64,000 bases of DNA from positions 1-64,000 of the forward strand of contig NZ_QRDZ01000016.1 of NCBI RefSeq assembly GCF_003386235.1. Reading direction: 5' to 3'. Under the pieces are notes generated by a model. That model was not told the DNA's origin and searched no databases. It saw only the letters and a list, made by a program, of their open reading frames with translations. This document shows positions 43,698 through 52,494 of this stretch, one piece after another. Origin of the DNA: Cohnella phaseoli. GTDB taxonomy: Bacteria > Bacillota > Bacilli > Paenibacillales > Paenibacillaceae. Position numbers and translations under genes: made by a program. Within the stretch, counting starts at the first letter, position 1, and every line of letters begins with the position of its first letter.

Positions 43698-45230
43698 TTA
43701 CTGTACACCGTTGGCCTTCGCCCACTCGTCCAACTGCTTCTGCTTCTCGGCTACAATCTTATCGATTCCGGCAGCTTTCAGCTTGGCGTTGAATTGCGGA
43801 AGAATTTTATCCGGATCGACGCTGCCTGTCTCAAGTGATAACTTATATTCATTGATGACATTGGAGACTGCCGCGTATTCCGTCTTCACATTGGAGCCGT
43901 CGAAGATGAAACCAAGCGCTTTGGAAGGCTTCGCCGATTCATTAAATTCTTTCACTTTGCTCCAAATTTCCGGATCGTTATTTTCCAACACATAAGCCTT
44001 GAACTGATTGCCGAACATCCATTGCAAGCTGTTAAAGCCTACGGAGGTCGCATCTTTGCCATCCGGATACTTGATGATGTTGTCCTGTACCTTCACATAG
44101 TGCGTACCTTCAACACCCCAGGTGAACAGGTTCACGACGTCGGCGTCTTCGTACATCAGGTTCAGGAGCTTCATCGCTTTCTCGGGAAGCTTCGAATGGA
44201 CCGGAATTCCCCACATCGCCACCGTAATGTTCGAAGTTGTGCTGTACGGAGGATTTAATTCCGCGGAAACGACCTCTACTCCGTTACTTTTCGTTTCTTG
44301 GGCATCGAATCCCGGCTTTTGCATTCCTAAATAGGAGGCCACTTTCCCCGAACTCATCAGCTCGGTCAAGCTCAATTTGTTCGTAGCCGCATCGCTCAGA
44401 ATATATCCCGCTTTGTACCACTCGCGGATTCTCTTGACGAAATCTGCGTATTCCTGAGTCTCGAATAGGTTCACAACCTTCAGGTCGTTGTCATAATGCG
44501 GAAGAACGCCCATATTGTCGCCGAGCTCATCGTAAAATTTGTATACGTCACGGAAGGATTGAGTTCCGCCTGTTGCAATCGGAACCCTGTCCGGCTCTTT
44601 TTCTTTGATCAATTGCAGGACGTTGGCTACATCATCCAATGTCTTGATGGCACTCAGGTCGATATTGTACTTATCTACCAGATCTTTGCGAATGGTGTAA
44701 CCGTAGCTTCCCGCCAAGTCACGAACGGACGGAATACTGTAAGTCTTGCCGCCGATTTTCGACGCGTTCAGGTATTTCGGTTCCAGCGCAGCCGTAATTC
44801 CGCTGCCATACTCGCCAATAAGATCATCAAGCGGACTGAGCATACCTTTGGCTACCATATTGCTGTACATGGAGCCGTGTACATAGGTCAGATCCAATTT
44901 CTCATTCGAGCTGAAAATCAGGTTTGTCCGTTGCAGCCACTCGCCGGCGTTAATCGCCATGAATTTGACGCGAACCTTGATCTTGGATTCGGTGATTTTG
45001 TTCATCTCTTGCTCAACAAGCTCTAATCCCGCGAGATCGGGAGATACGATGGGAAACGCAACGGTCAGCTCTTCAACCGGCCCATCGTCTTCTTTGCCGG
45101 AAGGCTTGCTGCTCTCCGTGCTATTGCCGCTTGGCGCACCGCCGTTGTCCTTGTTGTTGCCGCCGCATGCCGACAAGATCAGTATAAAGCTAAGCAAGAG
45201 CATTAAAGACCCGTACGCGACTTTTTTCAT
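43698..45230 (-). CDS. Lipoprotein sugar-binding protein of the locus 2 importer
   Basis: Solute-binding protein of 510 residues with a lipoprotein signal (lipobox LILSAC, Cys near residue 22) and a Gly/Asn/Ser-rich linker. The remainder is a long SBP_bac_1/LplA-type fold (KLDLTYVHGSMYSNMVAKGM, YTIRKDLVDKYNIDL, KAMKLLNLMYEDADVVNLF). It is the first gene after the regulator pair. TACAAT at 45275-45280 could be its -10 box, but the 38-bp element of locus 1 is not found there. A hairpin follows the stop codon. Confidence 0.93.
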   Translation of the reverse strand: MKKVAYGSLMLLLSFILILSACGGNNKDNGGAPSGNSTESSKPSGKEDDGPVEELTVAFPIVSPDLAGLELVEQEMNKITESKIKVRVKFMAINAGEWLQRTNLIFSSNEKLDLTYVHGSMYSNMVAKGMLSPLDDLIGEYGSGITAALEPKYLNASKIGGKTYSIPSVRDLAGSYGYTIRKDLVDKYNIDLSAIKTLDDVANVLQLIKEKEPDRVPIATGGTQSFRDVYKFYDELGDNMGVLPHYDNDLKVVNLFETQEYADFVKRIREWYKAGYILSDAATNKLSLTELMSSGKVASYLGMQKPGFDAQETKSNGVEVVSAELNPPYSTTSNITVAMWGIPVHSKLPEKAMKLLNLMYEDADVVNLFTWGVEGTHYVKVQDNIIKYPDGKDATSVGFNSLQWMFGNQFKAYVLENNDPEIWSKVKEFNESAKPSKALGFIFDGSNVKTEYAAVSNVINEYKLSLETGSVDPDKILPQFNAKLKAAGIDKIVAEKQKQLDEWAKANGVQ

Positions 45231-45309
45231 TTCTTAATCCCCCCGCTGTTAATCGTTGTATTGTTACTGTCTTCATTGTACGAGGTTCATTCGCCGGGCT
45301 CTGCTCATC

Positions 45310-46947
45310 TTACGACTTCTCCCTGCCACTTTCCCGACTTCCGTCCGCGGCATGATCGGCTTGGTGCTTGCTCCGATACTCGACCGGATTAAGCTGCATC
45401 ACCTTCTTGAACATGCGCGAGAAATGCGAAAAGTTGGCGTAGCCGATCTTGCCCGCAATCGAGGAGACGGACATCTCCGTATTGACCAGCAGCCCGGCGG
45501 CGATCTCCAGACGTTGATGCAGCAAGTAGTCGGAAATCGACAGCCCCGTCTCCTTCTTGAAAATCCGCGTCAAATAATCCGGATTCAAATACACGGAGTT
45601 GGCGATGTCCTCACGGGAGATGTCTTTGTCCAAATTTTCGCGAATGTAGGCTTTAACCTTGTCCACGACGCTCTGAGATTGATCGATGTCGGCGATGATT
45701 CCGATCGCTTTGTCACCCATATGTCTAAGCCAATTGAGCGAATCGGCGGCCGAGCGCATCGAGGCGGCGATCAGCTCCGTCGAGCGCCGATCCCCGAATA
45801 ACTGGTGCGCCTGTATGCCTTTCACCTGAAGCGTGTAATACACCATCTGTTGAAAATCCTGAACGAACTGGCTCAGCGTATCGAAATTCAGCTGACCGGA
45901 GGCCGCCCCCTGCTTCAGGTACTCCTCCACGGCTTTGGACAGCTCGGCGCGTTTGGCTTCCTTTAATAAAACCGACCACATGCTCATATCCGGCGGCAGA
46001 TGTCCGATCCCGGGCGCCTGTGGATCGTGAAGCGAGAAGACGCCCCGGTCGTAGGCCACATTATTCGCGTCCAGCCGACGCAGCCTGGCGTACATAACCG
46101 CCATCTGATGCGCTTGCGCGCTGTCTCCGATATAGCAGGACACTCCGGCGTAGAAGAAATCGCGCCCCGCATCTACAAATTTCTCGCAGGCTTCGCGCAG
46201 CCGATCCTCGGCCGCAACGTCCGACTCCCCGCTCACGAGCGCCAGCAGACAGCCGCCGCCAAGCGAGACGAGCAGCCCGTTCTCCAGATCGTTCACCAGC
46301 AGCTCCTCGGCCGATTTGCGAACGGCGTATTCCAGCACTTTCTCGTCGCGCAGCGAAATTTCTTTATCCCATCTTCTAATATGGATAAATACCGGAACAA
46401 ACGTCAGCTCGCGCGAGAAAGGAATGTTCCGCTCCTCGGCCGCTTTCTTCACCGCCGCGGCGTCGCCCGGAATCGATTGGTTCAGAATATCGGTCCAGAA
46501 TTTCTCGACGATCAACGGTTGGTGCTTGACCCAGTACTTGCCGTACTGGCTGAACTCGTTCAGTCGATTGTCCTGATCGAGCTTGCGCATCGCCTTTTGC
46601 ACGGCTTCCGTAAGCTCCGGGTACGGGATTGGCTTCAGCAAGTAATCGAGACTGCCGAGCTGCATCGCCTGCTTGGCGTACTGAAAGTCGGCATGGCAGG
46701 TCAAGAAAATCGTTTCCGTCCGCGGATAATGCTGCCTGACCCATTTCAGCAGCTCCAGGCCTGTCCCCTGCGGCATCTCAATATCGCAGAGCAGAATATC
46801 GATCGTCTCATTTCGGAAAATGTCTTTGGCCTGCTCCGGACCATACGCTTCGAACAAGCGAGTAATCCCGATGCCTGACCAGTCCACGCCCGATTTCAGC
46901 CCTTCCACAGCAATCCTCTCGTCATCCACGATCAACAATTGACACAT
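45310..46947 (-). CDS. YesN-type response regulator with extended middle region
   Basis: Response regulator of 545 residues, about twice the length of the locus 1 regulator. The receiver (1-120) has phospho-acceptor Asp55 (ILLCDIEMPQ) and Lys105 (LDYLLKP). A ~300-residue middle region of unknown fold follows. The C-terminus is an AraC DNA-binding domain (ISREDIANSVYLNPDYLTRIFKK, VSSIAGKIGYANFSHFSRMFKK). GAGGAGGGG precedes the ATG. The coding region overlaps the kinase gene by 26 bases. It should control the locus 2 binding protein, permeases and GH3 genes. Confidence 0.92.
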   Translation of the reverse strand: MCQLLIVDDERIAVEGLKSGVDWSGIGITRLFEAYGPEQAKDIFRNETIDILLCDIEMPQGTGLELLKWVRQHYPRTETIFLTCHADFQYAKQAMQLGSLDYLLKPIPYPELTEAVQKAMRKLDQDNRLNEFSQYGKYWVKHQPLIVEKFWTDILNQSIPGDAAAVKKAAEERNIPFSRELTFVPVFIHIRRWDKEISLRDEKVLEYAVRKSAEELLVNDLENGLLVSLGGGCLLALVSGESDVAAEDRLREACEKFVDAGRDFFYAGVSCYIGDSAQAHQMAVMYARLRRLDANNVAYDRGVFSLHDPQAPGIGHLPPDMSMWSVLLKEAKRAELSKAVEEYLKQGAASGQLNFDTLSQFVQDFQQMVYYTLQVKGIQAHQLFGDRRSTELIAASMRSAADSLNWLRHMGDKAIGIIADIDQSQSVVDKVKAYIRENLDKDISREDIANSVYLNPDYLTRIFKKETGLSISDYLLHQRLEIAAGLLVNTEMSVSSIAGKIGYANFSHFSRMFKKVMQLNPVEYRSKHQADHAADGSRESGREKS

Positions 46948-48709
46948 TCTCGTTCCCCTCCTCGCTTTCTGCGTCCGGTCGCAGCGGAATCATGAGCTCG
47001 ACGACGGCTCCTTGCGGATCGTCGTTGTAGCATTCCATCCATGCCCGCTCTCCGAATTGCAGCCGCAGCCGCTCGCGCGTATTCCACAGCCCGATATGCG
47101 CGCCGTTCTCGTCCGTTATCTGCTTGCCGTCGCGAATCGCGTCCAACGCTTCGTCGGTGAAACCCTTGCCTGTATCGCGAATCAACAGACAGACCATCGG
47201 CTCGTCGGCCAGCGTATCCAATGTAGCCTCGATGCTCATGACGACGGGGCCGTCCACCTGAACGGCATGCTTGATCGTGTTCTCGACGAGCGTCTGCAGG
47301 ATCAGCGGCGGAATCGGCGTCATCTGAAGATAATCAGGCACTTGGATTTCCCAGCGCAGCCGATCCGGCAGCCGCATCTCCTGAATGCGCAAATAATTGG
47401 AGATATGCTTCAGCTCGTCCTTGAGCTGCACGAGCGGGTGATTGCTTTGAAACATATAGCGAAAATAGTGCACAAGGCACATCGTCATTTCCTGAATCAG
47501 CTCGTACCGCTTAACCTGCGCCAAATTGTACAAAATGTTCAAGGAGTTCATGAAAAAATGCGGATTGATTTGAAGCTGAAGATGCTTCAATTCGGCCCGC
47601 TGCTTGCTAAGCTGCTCCTCGTACACATGGATTTTCAACTCTTCGATCTGGGTGATCATCTGATTAAAAGTCCGGTTGACGAGCTGGAATTCATCCGGCA
47701 CGGGCGACTCCTCGATCTGGTGATTCAAGTTGCCTTCTCCGATCAGGCGCATCCCCACCATCAGCTTGCGCAGCGGCAGCAGCAGCACCTTGCGCAGAAA
47801 CCATACGCTGAGCAGCAGCATCGCGATCGCTACCACAATGACGAAGTTCGCCGCATTCGCCAGATAAGGGAGATTCTCAAGGATTTGTTTGTCCGGGCTG
47901 ACCGAGACGAGGCTGAAATCGCCCTTCCTAGACGTCTCTCCGACGACCAGATAATCGTTATGGCTGCCGGACAAATAATAATCCTGAAAACCCTGCGTAA
48001 AATCCAAACCGCCGTCCTCCAGCGGCCGGGTACCGCCCAGCCGCTCCCCCGCGCCGTCAACAAGGAGCACCGCCCCCGTCTCTCCCGTATGCATGCCGCT
48101 TAGCGGAGCGAGCATCGTCCGGGACTTCACCCACGCTCCGATGTACAGTTCTCCGCTCCGGAGCAGACGCACGATGTAGTTTTCGCCGTTGAGCCGCATG
48201 ACCGTCCACTCGCTGTTGGCATGCTGCGGCTGATCCTCAAGCCGTAAAATCTGCTCGGACATAGTCTGTCTAAGCGCATTCAGCTCGCTATAGCCGATAT
48301 TCAGTTTGTAGGCCTCCATCATATCCCGCTTGGGCAGGGAGTAAACAAAGAAGCCGTCAATGTACGGGTAAACGATAAGATCGGAGGTCAACAGGCGCGA
48401 GACGCCGCTTTTGGCCATCATATATTGATCCTCCGATGCCTGCCAGTCGCCCATTGTGAGAAGATTGAAATCCGCAAAAGCCAAGCCCGTCAAATGTCGC
48501 TCCACCTCGGAGAGCTGATCGTCAAGCTGCTTCATATGAATGGAAATCAGCGCCTTGTTGGACATGGCCACCTGGTTATGAATGACGCGCACGCTGTAAT
48601 TGTTGTTGTATAAGAGCAGAGCGATTAACGGAACCGTAATGCTCAACAGGCCAAGCACGAGCTTGACCCGAATCGAGCTCCAAGGGAGCGAAGCAAAGCG
48701 TCTGATCAT
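46922..48709 (-). CDS. YesM-type sensor histidine kinase
   Basis: Membrane kinase of 595 residues with two transmembrane segments (about 15-34 and 286-308), an extracellular sensor region, a HAMP segment and the phospho-acceptor His384 in QINPHFFMNSLN. The ATPase domain shows VENTIKHAV and RDTGKGFTDEAL. AGGGGGAACC precedes the ATG. It is coupled by overlap to the YesN regulator and starts the locus 2 gene set. Unlike the locus 1 kinase it keeps the usual Asn-Pro-His motif. Confidence 0.93.
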   Translation of the reverse strand: MIRRFASLPWSSIRVKLVLGLLSITVPLIALLLYNNNYSVRVIHNQVAMSNKALISIHMKQLDDQLSEVERHLTGLAFADFNLLTMGDWQASEDQYMMAKSGVSRLLTSDLIVYPYIDGFFVYSLPKRDMMEAYKLNIGYSELNALRQTMSEQILRLEDQPQHANSEWTVMRLNGENYIVRLLRSGELYIGAWVKSRTMLAPLSGMHTGETGAVLLVDGAGERLGGTRPLEDGGLDFTQGFQDYYLSGSHNDYLVVGETSRKGDFSLVSVSPDKQILENLPYLANAANFVIVVAIAMLLLSVWFLRKVLLLPLRKLMVGMRLIGEGNLNHQIEESPVPDEFQLVNRTFNQMITQIEELKIHVYEEQLSKQRAELKHLQLQINPHFFMNSLNILYNLAQVKRYELIQEMTMCLVHYFRYMFQSNHPLVQLKDELKHISNYLRIQEMRLPDRLRWEIQVPDYLQMTPIPPLILQTLVENTIKHAVQVDGPVVMSIEATLDTLADEPMVCLLIRDTGKGFTDEALDAIRDGKQITDENGAHIGLWNTRERLRLQFGERAWMECYNDDPQGAVVELMIPLRPDAESEEGNENVSIVDRG

Positions 48710-48850
48710 GATGGGTTCCCCCTGTCGTGCGGATGATGAGATTACCTATTATTATAGCCCATCCGTCGCGCTGTCCCGCTTCATCATAACGCTTGCCCCG
48801 AGCCGCTTCCGCTCCTCATCCGACCAAAACCCTCGCATTTTACGACCTGA

Positions 48851-49035
48851 TTTCCGAGTAGTATCCCCCCGAAGTTCGTTACCGATGGCAACGCAGGTTC
48901 ATTCGAGACCCACGGCAGAGAGCTGGCGGAGAAGCTGAAGGCGCTGGGCGTTCCGGTTGCTTCTTTATTCTTCCCGTTATCCGAACCGCCGTTCCCCATG
49001 AATACCAGTGGGAGATAACTAAAGATATTCGTTGA
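48851..49035 (+). pseudogene. Frameshifted C-terminal remnant of an alpha/beta hydrolase
   Basis: From about 48869 one plus-strand frame reads PKFVTDGNAGSFETHGRELA and AEKLKALGVPVASLFFPL, the C-terminal segment of esterase/lipase-type alpha/beta hydrolases. The next frame then continues from 48997 as HEYQWEITKDIR and stops at 49033-49035, and an H-E-Y-Q motif carrying the catalytic His is expected just there. A frameshift near 48985-48997 separates the two parts. Upstream the frame is closed by a stop at 48848, and no start or catalytic serine is present. This is a decayed gene fragment in an otherwise gene-free stretch of about 420 bases. Confidence 0.6.
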
Positions 49036-49058
49036 ACCGCAGGCGCTCTAATCCTCGC

Positions 49059-49112
49059 AAAAAATAACAGCCGAGAGCCGCAGCAGATTTTCTCTGCAGG
49101 GCTCCCGGCTGT
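49059..49112 (-). terminator. Terminator of the aquaporin gene
   Basis: ACAGCCG (49067-49073) pairs with CGGCTGT (49106-49112) with further inner pairing, and a T-run follows on the minus strand. Confidence 0.85.
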
Positions 49113-49132
49113 GTCGTTGCGCGGGTGCGGAC

Positions 49133-49816
49133 CTACTTATGACGCAATACTTTGTGGACGATCGCCGCCAATGCGCCGCCGACTAACGGGGCTACTAAGA
49201 ACACCCAGACCTGCTCCAAGGCAGTGCCGCCCAATAGGACGGCCGGAGCCAAACTGCGAGCGGGGTTAACCGAAGTTCCGGTCAACGCGATGCCCAAAAT
49301 GTGCACGAACGCCAGCGTTAGCCCGATAACCAATCCCGCTACCTTGCCGTTGCTCTCCTCCGAGGTGACGCCGAAGATCGTGAACACGAAGACAAAAGTC
49401 AGAATGATTTCCACGATGATCGCCATCGCAAGCGAGATCCCGATGCCGTAGCCTTCTCCGAAGCCGTTCGCGCCTAAATTGACAACGGCTGAGCCCGTCG
49501 AATCGATGATCGCGTACAGCACCGCCGCGCCGGCCAATCCTCCGGCAATCTGACAGACCACGTACAGAATGAAATCTGTGCCGGACAGCTTGCGCCTGAT
49601 CAGCATAGCGAAGGATACGGCCGGGTTAATGTGACAGCCCGAAATCGGACCGATGACATACGCCATCGCCACAATCGACAATCCGAACGCCAGAGCGATC
49701 CCTAAATTGCCCAGATTCCCTCCGGCCGTCGCGGCACTGCCGCAGCCAAACAACACGAGCACAAAGGTGCCGATAAACTCCGCCAATCCTTTTTTCGCAG
49801 ATAAACCCATACTCAT
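49133..49816 (-). CDS. AqpZ-like aquaporin
   Basis: Membrane channel of the MIP family, 227 residues, six membrane spans and two half-helices. Both NPA motifs are intact (HINPAVS, Asn64; SVNPARS, Asn184). The narrow filter can be read as Phe44, His172, Thr181 and Arg187, the arrangement of E. coli AqpZ, which favours a water channel over a glycerol facilitator. The gene stands alone, with its own terminator, between a decayed hydrolase fragment and the GntR regulator gene. Confidence 0.92.
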   Translation of the reverse strand: MSMGLSAKKGLAEFIGTFVLVLFGCGSAATAGGNLGNLGIALAFGLSIVAMAYVIGPISGCHINPAVSFAMLIRRKLSGTDFILYVVCQIAGGLAGAAVLYAIIDSTGSAVVNLGANGFGEGYGIGISLAMAIIVEIILTFVFVFTIFGVTSEESNGKVAGLVIGLTLAFVHILGIALTGTSVNPARSLAPAVLLGGTALEQVWVFLVAPLVGGALAAIVHKVLRHK

Positions 49817-49910
49817 CCTCCATTATCCCTTGTAAATTCCTTCAAAATAATACCTATTCAGTATAGCTTCCGAATTTGAATCATTTCTGAACGGGGAAGG
49901 ATAGAAAAGC

Positions 49911-49939
49911 AAAAAAACCCCCGCTTGGCCGAGGGTTTT
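49911..49939 (-). terminator. Terminator of the nine-gene catabolic operon
   Basis: AAAACCC / GGGTTTT outer stem with further inner pairs, followed by a T-run on the minus strand, 16 bases after the stop of the GntR gene. Confidence 0.8.
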
Positions 49940-49955
49940 GGTTGTGAGACGCATA

Positions 49956-50900
49956 TTAGTAGTAACTGGGAGCCATTTCTTGACGGATAACCTTCTGCTG
50001 AACGTCGCTGATCAGCTTGTCATCCAGATTTTTGAGTAGAAGCTCTTTGAGACCGTAATTGTTTTTCGCCGCCAACACGACGGAATAAGTCAATTGGTTG
50101 GCGTCCGGAATAGTCGGATCCTTCAACACAATATCCTTCATGTGAAACTGAAAATATTTCCCGGTGCGCACGACATCCGGCCGGCAGACGATGACATCCG
50201 CCCTCCCGTCCTTCAGGCTCTCGTAGGTGTTAATATAGGTGAGCTCGATTTTGTTGACCTTCTTGTCCTTCGTAAGCTCGTTGGTCAGGAAGGTTTGGTC
50301 GATGGAGCTCGGATCGTAAGCTATAGTCATGCCGTCCTCAATCTCTTCATGTCCAGGTTCGGCAAATAGCAGGGAGTATATCTCCGCGTATAAGCAGCCT
50401 TCGATCTTGGCAATCATCTGAACGTCCTGTCCCTCGTTGATCAGCACTTTGGCGGATAGCTCAGACGTGATCAAGAAATCGTATTTATGATCCAACAGCG
50501 CCCTTACCCTCGTTCTGGAGCCCTGCATAAACGCAAAATTGAAAGGAATGCTCTTCTGCTTCATACAGAGACAGACTCCGGTTGCCAATCCGGCAGCCAA
50601 AGTATCCAGAGGAAGCTCGGTCGCTCCGGTGAGATGGGCCCAATTCGTGTACTCCCAAGTTTTGGCGATGTCGATCTTTTCGATAAAGGTGCCCTGATGT
50701 CCTCGCTTGTGGAGAACGACGCAGCCTTTATCCTGTAGAAGCTTCAATACGGCTTGAACCGTACCTCTGGAAATATCTAAACTTCTTGTATATTCTTCAA
50801 TCGTCGGCAGCCGGTCGCCCACTCTCTTGATGACCAGATCGCGAGCGATTTTCATGAGGGTCACACCGTGCTTGAAAAGTTGTTTCTCCCGTTCAGTCAT
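49956..50900 (-). CDS. GntR-type regulator of the YhfZ family
   Basis: Predicted operon regulator of 314 residues. Residues ~1-80 hold a winged helix in the GntR style (DRLPTIEEYTRSLDISRGTVQAVLKLLQDKG). The rest resembles the YhfZ C-terminal domain, a periplasmic-binding-protein-like fold that would bind a small effector (FLITSELSAKVLINEGQDVQ, YDPSSIDQTFLTNEL, DVIVCRPDVVRTGKYF). It is the last gene on the strand after a ribose-type importer, a sign that it responds to the imported sugar or an intermediate. The palindromes at 60404-60419 and 59163-59178 are candidate operators. The 83-base gap upstream also carries a partial GTACAAT. Confidence 0.85.
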   Translation of the reverse strand: MTEREKQLFKHGVTLMKIARDLVIKRVGDRLPTIEEYTRSLDISRGTVQAVLKLLQDKGCVVLHKRGHQGTFIEKIDIAKTWEYTNWAHLTGATELPLDTLAAGLATGVCLCMKQKSIPFNFAFMQGSRTRVRALLDHKYDFLITSELSAKVLINEGQDVQMIAKIEGCLYAEIYSLLFAEPGHEEIEDGMTIAYDPSSIDQTFLTNELTKDKKVNKIELTYINTYESLKDGRADVIVCRPDVVRTGKYFQFHMKDIVLKDPTIPDANQLTYSVVLAAKNNYGLKELLLKNLDDKLISDVQQKVIRQEMAPSYY

Positions 50901-50983
50901 GTCGCCGATATCCTTTTTTTAGCTTTAAAGTATCAAATATTGTTCCCCAGTACAATCATAATTGGAATGTTTTTCCGACATAA

Positions 50984-52474
50984 TTAGTGAACGCACAAAT
51001 GCATTATCGCAGTCTGGTCAAATTCGTCTCTTTCCAAAATACCGCTAATCTCGCCTTCTCTGACGATAGCGATTCGGTCGCATAATCCCATAAGCTCCGA
51101 TAATTCCGATGTGACGAGCAGGATGGTAATTCCCGCGTTGGCCAATTCGTCGATCATTTTATAAATCTCATACTTAACGCCGACGTCTACCCCTCTTGTC
51201 GGCTCGTCCACCAGCAAAATATTCAACTTGTCGTTGATGAGCCATCTCGATAGCACCACCTTTTGCTGGTTGCCTCCGCTCAGCTCCTTTACCGCCGCTT
51301 TTTTGCTCAGCATCCGGATCTGCATGGAACGAATCTGCTCGTCCACGATTTGATTTTCCTTGCTGTTGTTCAGAAAAGGACCTTTGCCGAACAGATCTAG
51401 GAACGCCAACGACAGATTAAAGCTCACCGGCCGAAACAATATCAAGCTTTGCAGCTTGCGATCCTCCGGCACGTAACCCATTCCGACCTTCATCGTATCT
51501 TTGGGCGAGCGGATTCGAACGGTTTTCCCGTCGATTTCGACAATGCCGGAACGATTGATCTTGTTTGCGCCGAAGATCATTCTTAGAATCTCCGATCTCC
51601 CCGCTCCGCCGAGACCCGCCAATCCGAACACTTCGCCTTTATAGATTTCCAGATTGATGTTTTTAATTTTATCGTCAGTTAGCCCTTGTACCTTGAGCTT
51701 GACTTCCTTTGTCGGCTTTGAGGTTTTCGGGTATAGCTGGGAGATCTCCCTGCCGACCATTCTTTCCACGATGTCCGCTTTCGTCGCCGTCCCCACGTCC
51801 AGCGTTTCGATGACGCAGCCGTCCCTTAGAATCGTGACCCGATCGCCGATTCGTTTGTAGTTTTCGATTCTGTGATCGATATAAATAATGCCGACCCCTT
51901 GCCGCTTTAACCCGTTGATCAGTTCGAAAAGCTTATCGGTATCTTCTTCCGTAATCGAAGAGACAGGCTCATCCATAATGATGATCTTGGCGTTCATGGA
52001 CAAAGCTTTGGCAATCTGGACAAGTTGCGTCTCCGCAATCGATAGACTGGATAACAGAACGTTGGGATCGCATTTTAATCCGACCAGCTCCAGAATTTTT
52101 CGGCTCTCGGCGTACATCTTCTTCCTGTTGACAAAAAACCTGCCGAATTCTCTGTTCAAGAACAGATTTTCCGCTACCGTTATCGTCGGACTCAGGCTAA
52201 GCTCCTGAAAGACGATCGCGATCCCCAGTTCCCTGGCTTCCAGCGGCGAACCGATCGATACCGGACGACCCTCCAGCAGGATTTCTCCCCCGTCTTTCCC
52301 CTGAACGCCGGCCAGTATTTTCATCAGTGTGGACTTCCCGGCCCCGTTCTCCCCGCATAGAATGTGCACTTCCCCTTTGCGAAGTTGGAAGCTCGCATCC
52401 TTGAGGGCGTATGAGCCGTAGAAACGTTTGGATATATTTTTTAGCTCCAGCAGCAATTCATTGCCTTTATCCAT
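50984..52474 (-). CDS. Ribose-type ABC transporter ATPase (RbsA/MglA/XylG family)
   Basis: Dual-domain cytoplasmic ATPase, about 496 residues, the usual length. The first half has Walker A GENGAGKST (about 41-49) and MDEPVSS; its signature is degenerate (LSIAETQLVQIAKAL). The second half has a degenerate Walker A (GLAGLGGAGRSE) but a full signature (LSGGNQQKVVLSRW) and DEPTRGVDVG. This asymmetry is normal in the family. GGGGAG seven bases before the ATG at 52474 marks the start rather than a TTG at 52489. It works with the RbsC permease and RbsB-like binding protein next to it. Confidence 0.93.
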   Translation of the reverse strand: MDKGNELLLELKNISKRFYGSYALKDASFQLRKGEVHILCGENGAGKSTLMKILAGVQGKDGGEILLEGRPVSIGSPLEARELGIAIVFQELSLSPTITVAENLFLNREFGRFFVNRKKMYAESRKILELVGLKCDPNVLLSSLSIAETQLVQIAKALSMNAKIIIMDEPVSSITEEDTDKLFELINGLKRQGVGIIYIDHRIENYKRIGDRVTILRDGCVIETLDVGTATKADIVERMVGREISQLYPKTSKPTKEVKLKVQGLTDDKIKNINLEIYKGEVFGLAGLGGAGRSEILRMIFGANKINRSGIVEIDGKTVRIRSPKDTMKVGMGYVPEDRKLQSLILFRPVSFNLSLAFLDLFGKGPFLNNSKENQIVDEQIRSMQIRMLSKKAAVKELSGGNQQKVVLSRWLINDKLNILLVDEPTRGVDVGVKYEIYKMIDELANAGITILLVTSELSELMGLCDRIAIVREGEISGILERDEFDQTAIMHLCVH

Positions 52475-52494
52475 GGCGCTTCTCCCCAAATCTC

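Noticed and set aside
45231..45309. A third copy of the 38-bp YesN-type element before the locus 2 binding-protein gene
   Set aside because: A TACAAT is present at 45275-45280 but the upstream sequence does not match the element.
47012..48103. Plus-strand frame of 363 codons opposite the YesM gene
   Set aside because: His/Arg/Leu-rich antisense shadow of a well-supported kinase gene.
48600..48938. Plus-strand frame of 112 codons
   Set aside because: It begins antisense to the kinase gene and is in a different frame from the hydrolase remnant. No recognisable protein.
50941..50970. A third operator copy before the GntR gene (GTACAAT near 50950)
   Set aside because: Only the left half matches the 60404-60419 palindrome; about half of the positions agree, which is not convincing.
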